Source of the DNA: Acidiflorens sp963841945
GTDB taxonomy: Bacteria > Acidobacteriota > Terriglobia > Terriglobales > Acidobacteriaceae
Direction of reading: 5' to 3'
NCBI GenBank assembly: GCA_963841945.1
Contig: CAWJFC010000007.1
Span: forward strand, 1-64,000
Length of the DNA stretch: 64,000 nucleotides
Below the pieces are notes generated by a model. It searched no databases. It was not told where the DNA came from and saw only the letters and a list, made by a program, of their open reading frames with translations. Each line of letters starts with the position of its first letter. Positions within the stretch are counted from its first letter, which is position 1. A program made the translations under genes and the position numbers. Positions 58,769 through 64,000 of this stretch are shown here, one piece after another.

Positions 58769-61213
58769 TTATTCATAGCGCAGAGCCACCATGGGATCTA
58801 CTTTGGCCGCGTGCGCTGCCGGCACCGCTGCGGCCGCGAACGCGACCATCCCCAACACCACCACGGCGATCGCGATCGTCAATGAATCGGCGGCCGCAAT
58901 TCCAAACAGCATGCTGCGCATGGCTTGCGCCGCTGCAATGGCTCCGGCGACACCGATCACCGTGCCGATCGCCATGAGCCGCAGAGCGTGGCCGATGACA
59001 AGCCGAAAAATCCCCCCGCGCCGTGCTCCCATGGCCATGCGAATTCCGATTTCCGGTGTCCGCCGTCCCACTAAGAACGCCATTAATCCGTATATCCCTA
59101 TCGCCGCCAGCACCAGGCCCAATGCGCCCATGGCGCCGATCAGTTCCGCCATAAGGCGTTCTTCGTAGAGCGCTTCTCGCATGTGTTCCCGCAACGTCAC
59201 CATGGAAAGGATCGGAACCTGTTGGTTCAGTTCCCGTAAAACCCTTCGCACCGCAGGAGCCACCGTTTCCGGGTCGACACTGGTCTTCACCGCCAGCGCA
59301 AGTTCGCCGTAATCGTCGGCCTTCATGGGTAGAAACATATAGGGCATGCGAACTTCGCGAACATCGTTGTACATACCATCTTCGGCAATCCCGATTACTT
59401 CGTACTCGTCCCCATCCCTCTGCCCGAGGTGGACGCGTTGTCCGACCGCGTCGTCGTTTGGCCAGAAGCGCTTCGCCATGGTTTGGTTGACCACCATGAC
59501 GTGAGCATTCATATCCAAGTCATGTTGCTCAATGGCTCGGCCGCGAAGGATCCGCGTCCCCAGAACTGAGAAATACCCTTCGCCGACGGGATCGTAATTA
59601 ATGGTCGCGCCCTCGGCGCCGATCTTTCCCGACTCTGCGACAGGAAATACTCTGCGAGTGGCTCCGCCGCCACTTGTCCCAAAAGGAAAACGCATCGCAA
59701 TAGCTGTAGCTGTCATGCCAGGAAGTGCTCCCAGCCTTTGGCGCGCCTCGTACACGAATGCCATGCTGGCTCGGTCGCTCTTTGTGCCGAAGGCCGGCAC
59801 CAGTTCGGCAATGAGCATTTTTTGATGGGCGTTAAAGCCAGGGTCGATCGCCAACGCCTTTATGACGGAACGTACCAGCAATCCACTGCAAACGACCATC
59901 ACGAGCGAAAGAGCGACCTGTGCGATGACAAGTACGCTTCTTAGTATTCGCCGGGGTGTGGAAGTTCGGTCGCTAGCTTGCTTAAGCGCGTTACCGGGAT
60001 CGATCCTCGTCGCCTGCAAGACAGGAACCAATGCAAACAGAAATAAAGAGGCGGCCGCAGTCATCGCTGCAAAGAGTAGGGCCCGCGAATTCAAATGGGG
60101 GTCCACGCCAATGGAAAATCCCGTTTGTGGCAGGAAATTCGGCAATTGATCAAGAACAAAATTCCCCAGTAACAACGCGGCCACCGTGGCGAGCGCGGCC
60201 AGGAGAGCGGTCTCGGTTAGAAACTGGCGAAGGAGGTTGGCGCGCGAGGCGCCCAATGCCATCCTGGTCGCAATCTCCTTCCGTCGATACTCCGCGCGAG
60301 CCATCAATAGGCCGGCGACATTGGCGCACGCAATCAACACCACCAAAGCGGCGACACCCAGTAGGACGAGACTGACGTTTGCCAGTTCGCCGCGGGTCTC
60401 GGATTCCGCGGCAACCGTCATTTTGTACCCCGTATTGCTGGCGGGGTACGCGCTAGCCAATGCCGAAGCTAACGTTCCGATTTCTGCTTTGGCCTGCTTC
60501 TGACTCATGCCGTTTTTTAACCGGCCAAACAACTCGTAATCTCTCGCGCCGCGAGCGTTTTGTCTCTCGCGCTCGCCCGTGAGTTGTTGCCAGGTGGGCT
60601 GGGGAAGCCAAAGATTTGGCACTCCGACCGGGTTGGAACCCCGGAAACCACGTGGAAGAATGCCCAGCACGTTTACCGGTTGGCTGTCGACGATGATGGT
60701 GTGTCCCGGCAGAGCAGGATCGCCATTGAATTGGCGACGCCAGAATGGATAACTAAGAACAACCGATAATGCCGGCGAGTTCTGGAATTCCCGCTCGGTA
60801 AACATCCGCCCCAGGACCGGTGAGGGCTGCAACACATCAAAGAAGTTTTCCGAGACCACTGCCGCGGTCACCAGGATGCTCTGCTTACCGTCGTCGAGTT
60901 GGGCACCCCGATTGTCCAGGGCCGCTATACCGGCGAGGGTCTTAGTGCTGGTGCGCAGATCCCGAAAATCAGGATACGAACTGTACCCGCGCTCTATCTC
61001 TCCGTGGCTGCTGGGATTGCTGGTAAATATGCGGACGATGCGATCGGGGGCCTTCACCGGCATCGAATGAAGCCAAAGCTCATCGACAAAACTGAAGGTG
61101 GCTACATTCACGCCGATCCCCAGCGCGAGCGTCATGACGGCAACAGCAGTGAATCCGGGGTTCTTGCGCAATTGCCGAAATGCGTGGCGGAGATCCTGAA
61201 CCATGCCGTTCAT
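58769..61213 (-). CDS. ADOP-type ABC permease (MacB/FtsX-like, duplicated)
   Basis: This is an 814-residue relative of the neighbouring permease: N-terminal DLRHAFRQLRKNPGFTAVAV, GVNVATFSFVDELWL, first FtsX core (VLIACANVAGLLMARAEYRR), second core (IYGLMAFLVGRRTPEIGIRM) and C-terminal VDPMVALRYE. The 5' end shares a 43-bp exact match with the next ADOP (61147-61189 versus 63641-63683), so these two are the closest pair. The gap to the 836-residue gene is 24 bases; AGGAG precedes the start. Cargo is unknown; related MacB-like pumps export peptides, antibiotics or lipoproteins. Confidence 0.93.
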   Translation of the reverse strand: MNGMVQDLRHAFRQLRKNPGFTAVAVMTLALGIGVNVATFSFVDELWLHSMPVKAPDRIVRIFTSNPSSHGEIERGYSSYPDFRDLRTSTKTLAGIAALDNRGAQLDDGKQSILVTAAVVSENFFDVLQPSPVLGRMFTEREFQNSPALSVVLSYPFWRRQFNGDPALPGHTIIVDSQPVNVLGILPRGFRGSNPVGVPNLWLPQPTWQQLTGERERQNARGARDYELFGRLKNGMSQKQAKAEIGTLASALASAYPASNTGYKMTVAAESETRGELANVSLVLLGVAALVVLIACANVAGLLMARAEYRRKEIATRMALGASRANLLRQFLTETALLAALATVAALLLGNFVLDQLPNFLPQTGFSIGVDPHLNSRALLFAAMTAAASLFLFALVPVLQATRIDPGNALKQASDRTSTPRRILRSVLVIAQVALSLVMVVCSGLLVRSVIKALAIDPGFNAHQKMLIAELVPAFGTKSDRASMAFVYEARQRLGALPGMTATAIAMRFPFGTSGGGATRRVFPVAESGKIGAEGATINYDPVGEGYFSVLGTRILRGRAIEQHDLDMNAHVMVVNQTMAKRFWPNDDAVGQRVHLGQRDGDEYEVIGIAEDGMYNDVREVRMPYMFLPMKADDYGELALAVKTSVDPETVAPAVRRVLRELNQQVPILSMVTLREHMREALYEERLMAELIGAMGALGLVLAAIGIYGLMAFLVGRRTPEIGIRMAMGARRGGIFRLVIGHALRLMAIGTVIGVAGAIAAAQAMRSMLFGIAAADSLTIAIAVVVLGMVAFAAAAVPAAHAAKVDPMVALRYE

Positions 61214-61232
61214 TGTTTATGCTCTCCTCTCT

Positions 61233-63707
61233 CTATTCATAACGCAACGCGACCATGGGATCGACTCTGGACGCATGCCAAGCTGGTAGAAATGCGGCGC
61301 CGCCAGCGACTAGCGCGATGCAGAACATTGCCAGCGCAAAACTCAATGGATCGAAGGGGGACAACTGATAAAGCATCGAACCGAGGAAGTGCACACATGC
61401 AAGGGTAAGCGGAAGACCCAGGGCTGTTCCAATACCGCTGATGAGCAGGCTCTCACGCATGACCATCCAAAGCACCTGGCCGCGCTGCGCGCCGAGCGCC
61501 ACACGGGTTCCGATCTCCGCCGAGCGGCGTCTCGTGCGATACGACAACGTGCCGTAAAGTCCGGTGGCCACCAAGAGCGCCGCCAGTCCGCCAAAGAAGC
61601 CGCCCAACCGGGCAAACATCTTCGGCTGAAGATACGACTCTTCAAACTGAGCACGCTGCGTTAACGGCTTCTCCAGCGGAACATTGGGATCGATGTCATG
61701 CACGACCTGACGAAGAGTCGGAAGCAGATTCAGCGGCTCGCCGTTAACTCTCACTTCGACGTGCACGGTGTTCCCGGCGTGAAGGTTCTGGAAGGTGGGG
61801 TAGTAGGCCATGGGGATCGGCTGCTCATCCACCCCCCGGTAGCGGCTGTCTCTCGCTACGCCAACGATCGTCCGGTTGTCCCGAACCTTGTGTCCGAGTG
61901 GATTCGTATCCGGCAGGAACCTCTTCGCAAATGTCTCATTGATTACGACCACAGGCTGAGAAGATGCGGTGTCAGCCTCGGAGATGTCGCGGCCTTCAGT
62001 GATCGGAACTCCGAGGACATGAAAATAGTCCGGGCCAACATCGTTACTTCGCACGAAGGCCTTAGGACCAAACTTGTCGGCTAGTTTGGCACCGTCCAGA
62101 TCGTCATCATTATTGTTGCTCCAACCCGACCCGATGCGATTCTCCATGAGCGTTGCGGACTCGACTCCCGGCGTGGCACGCACGCGGTCGAGCAAAGTGC
62201 GATAGAACGTTTCCGTCTCCTTGACAGTCGCGGCGTGCTGAGGAGTGACTCCGAACACCAGCAGACCATCGACTCGCATTCCCAGGTTTTGAGTCTCGTA
62301 ATTTCGGAGAGTGTGTAGCAGAAGCGTCGCCGCCACCAGCAGCAAGAGGCAGACAGCAACCTGCGCCGACATCAGCGTTCTCCCGCCCAGGGTTCGGTAA
62401 CGATCCTGAGTAATGTTCGTCGCGGTTGCTCGCAGTACCCCCGAAACTGGCGCCCGAAGCGCAATCCACAAAGGTGCGATGCCAAAGACGAGCGCGCTGA
62501 GCGCCGAAATCGCGAGAGTAAAGAACAACACGGTACGGTTTGGACTCAGTCCGGTCTCGATTCCTGACCAGGCAGCCAGAGCATCAGTGGCGAAGAGTGC
62601 AAACACCCACCCGACGCTCGTTCCCGCGATCACTAATAGAGAACTTTCGGTCAAGAGCTGACGGAAAAGATGCGCCTTCTCGGCCCCTACAGCCAGTCGC
62701 AGACTAAATTCGCGCTGCCTGACCTCATTGCGCGCCAGGATTAGCAATGCGACGTTGGCGCACGCGATCAGCAAAACAAGAACTACAAGACCCATCAGGA
62801 TTCGCACCGGCTCACTGTATTGCTGGTTGAAGCCATCGATTCCTTTGGCGGGATTGAAGTTCAGCAAAGGTTGCCACTTTTTTGGATCGATCGCGCCGAC
62901 TCCAATCTTGGCTGCTTCACCGAACGTGGATTGGAGAGCGTTTTGCGCCTGTTCGGGCGTCACGTTTCGCTTAAGACGAGCTATCAGTGGCAGGCACCAC
63001 CACTTGGGCGTGCCGTAAAGGCTCATCTCGCTTGCCGAAGTTCCCCAAGCATTTAGCTCAGGTCGATTTTGCAGCGGAATCCAGAAATCGGTTGCGATGG
63101 CGGGTTCGACCCCGCGAAAATCGCGCGCCGCAATTCCAACGATGGTTAGAGGCACATTCTTGACAAACAGCGTCGAGCCGACAACCGCGGGATCTCGCGA
63201 AAAACGCCGCGTCCAGTAGTCGTAGCTGATCACGGCAACTTGCGAATGATCCTTCTCATCCTGCAACGACAATCCGCGGCCCCGAAATATCCTGGCCGTC
63301 AGACCAGAAAAGAAGTTTCCGCTGACTTCGTCGCCCTGCGCTTCCTCGGGCGTTTCCCCATAGCGGACAGCGACTTTACCCATGTTCAGAGGAGCATAAG
63401 CGATCACGTCATCGAGCACGTCGGTGCGCTGGCGAAGAGTTTCAAACACCGGCTCGGAAAAAGAATTATCGGAATCGCCGGTATTGAAGCCTCCAGGTGG
63501 CTGATTCCCGGTGGCGATCCGCAAAAAGTAGAGCCTATGCGGATCTTGCACCGGCAGCATGCGCATTAGCACGGCATCCATGACGCTGAAGACGGCGGTG
63601 TTCGCGCCGATCCCCAGCGCGAGGGTGATAACGGCAACGGCAGTGAATCCGGGGTTCTTGCGCAATTGCCGAAATGCGTGGCGCAGATCCAGAACCAGTC
63701 CGTTCAT
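61233..63707 (-). CDS. ADOP-type ABC permease (MacB/FtsX-like, duplicated)
   Basis: This is an 824-residue permease with the same plan: DLRHAFRQLRKNPGFTAVAV, LALGIGANTAVFSVMDAVLM, first FtsX core (LIACANVALLILARNEVRQR), second core (LYGTLSYRTRRRSAEIGTRV) and VDPMVALRYE at the end. GGAGGAG lies before the ATG. It belongs to the same transcription unit, 19 bases from the next gene. The periplasmic domains differ strongly between the paralogues while membrane parts are conserved, as expected if each binds a different partner or cargo. Confidence 0.93.
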   Translation of the reverse strand: MNGLVLDLRHAFRQLRKNPGFTAVAVITLALGIGANTAVFSVMDAVLMRMLPVQDPHRLYFLRIATGNQPPGGFNTGDSDNSFSEPVFETLRQRTDVLDDVIAYAPLNMGKVAVRYGETPEEAQGDEVSGNFFSGLTARIFRGRGLSLQDEKDHSQVAVISYDYWTRRFSRDPAVVGSTLFVKNVPLTIVGIAARDFRGVEPAIATDFWIPLQNRPELNAWGTSASEMSLYGTPKWWCLPLIARLKRNVTPEQAQNALQSTFGEAAKIGVGAIDPKKWQPLLNFNPAKGIDGFNQQYSEPVRILMGLVVLVLLIACANVALLILARNEVRQREFSLRLAVGAEKAHLFRQLLTESSLLVIAGTSVGWVFALFATDALAAWSGIETGLSPNRTVLFFTLAISALSALVFGIAPLWIALRAPVSGVLRATATNITQDRYRTLGGRTLMSAQVAVCLLLLVAATLLLHTLRNYETQNLGMRVDGLLVFGVTPQHAATVKETETFYRTLLDRVRATPGVESATLMENRIGSGWSNNNDDDLDGAKLADKFGPKAFVRSNDVGPDYFHVLGVPITEGRDISEADTASSQPVVVINETFAKRFLPDTNPLGHKVRDNRTIVGVARDSRYRGVDEQPIPMAYYPTFQNLHAGNTVHVEVRVNGEPLNLLPTLRQVVHDIDPNVPLEKPLTQRAQFEESYLQPKMFARLGGFFGGLAALLVATGLYGTLSYRTRRRSAEIGTRVALGAQRGQVLWMVMRESLLISGIGTALGLPLTLACVHFLGSMLYQLSPFDPLSFALAMFCIALVAGGAAFLPAWHASRVDPMVALRYE

Positions 63708-63728
63708 TTTTCTTTTCTCCTCCGTCTG

Positions 63729-64000
63729 TCACTCATAGCGCAGCGCTACCATAGGGTCGGCGGAAGCCGCGCGGCGAGCCGGGAGATAGTTCGCCATGAG
63801 CGCCACCAGTCCAAGCAGGGCTGCGACGGCTATAAATGTCAGAGGGTCGGTTGCCGTGATCCCAAAGAGCAGGTTAGAAATCAAGCGCGCGGATGCGAGG
63901 GAGAGCACGACCCCGAACCCAATTCCAGCAAGGACGAGCGCCATTCCGCGTTTGACGATTAGCGCAAGCACATCGGGACGGCGAGCTCCGAGCGCCATGC
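63729..64000 (-). CDS. ADOP-type ABC permease, C-terminal part only (continues beyond window)
   Basis: The last 90 residues of a fourth ADOP permease are seen: MALGARRPDVLALIVKRGMA, ALLGLVALMANYLPARRAAS, ending ADPMVALRYE. The frame is open to the window edge, so the gene is cut by the boundary and is not a fragment in the genome. Spacing to the next ADOP is 21 bases, so the operon extends to the right. Confidence 0.9.
   Translation of the reverse strand, partial: MALGARRPDVLALIVKRGMALVLAGIGFGVVLSLASARLISNLLFGITATDPLTFIAVAALLGLVALMANYLPARRAASADPMVALRYE

Overview
The window looks like chromosomal DNA of a GC-rich Acidobacteriota bacterium, probably from the class Terriglobia. The best evidence is a run of four permeases of the acidobacterial duplicated orphan permease (ADOP) type at the right edge. 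Supporting signs are a Tat-exported protein joining FG-GAP, ASPIC/UnbV, thioredoxin and TPR modules, a DUF4097 protein, and many exported TPR proteins. I found no rRNA, tRNA, CRISPR array, insertion sequence or prophage. All calls come from reading the sequence and translations; no database search was run.

Layout. 1-9.3 kb: a frameshifted formylglycine-generating-enzyme-like gene cut by the left edge, a TlpA-like thioredoxin, a carboxypeptidase-regulatory/TPR protein, an aldo/keto reductase, mtgA, a DUF1801 protein, a duplicated PagL-like outer-membrane protein and an unknown exported protein. 10-22 kb: a nucleoside-salvage block. Two divergent exported nucleoside hydrolases flank the giant FG-GAP/TPR gene. 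They are followed by cytidine deaminase, pyrimidine-nucleoside phosphorylase and a CNT nucleoside transporter, then by an opposing nicotinamidase-like hydrolase and an exported deaminase-type amidohydrolase. 22-31 kb: a lone cNMP-binding domain protein behind a CRP-like palindrome, a DUF3617 protein, a class C beta-lactamase-like hydrolase, fasciclin, pncB, a second aldo/keto reductase, PilZ, a TPR lipoprotein and an SGNH hydrolase.

31-43 kb, nearly all on the minus strand: the compact operon psd-pssA-(catalytically altered ASADH-like)-lptE-holA-zinc ribbon; a ParB-like/dual-specificity phosphatase pair; DUF465; tsaB-rimI; and mce, meaB and an acyl-CoA dehydrogenase, which fit propionate or branched-chain acyl-CoA metabolism. 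43-51 kb: a SAM hydrolase, DUF4097, a membrane fusion protein, a CorC-type protein and the permease pair dppB/dppC without a binding protein or ATPase. 50.8-64 kb: one long minus-strand transport and regulation cassette, ADOP x4 - ABC ATPase - TolC - NtrC-type regulator - sensor kinase.

The most unusual structural feature is a set of unrelated short tandem repeats, mostly with a 7-bp period, placed at gene edges (about 6.15, 19.8, 39.1, 45.1, 48.1-48.3 and 49.87 kb). Some contain the stop codon of the neighbouring gene or form its 5' end. Other leads are the altered active sites of the two nucleoside hydrolases and of the ASADH-like protein, and the ParB-like/phosphatase pair.
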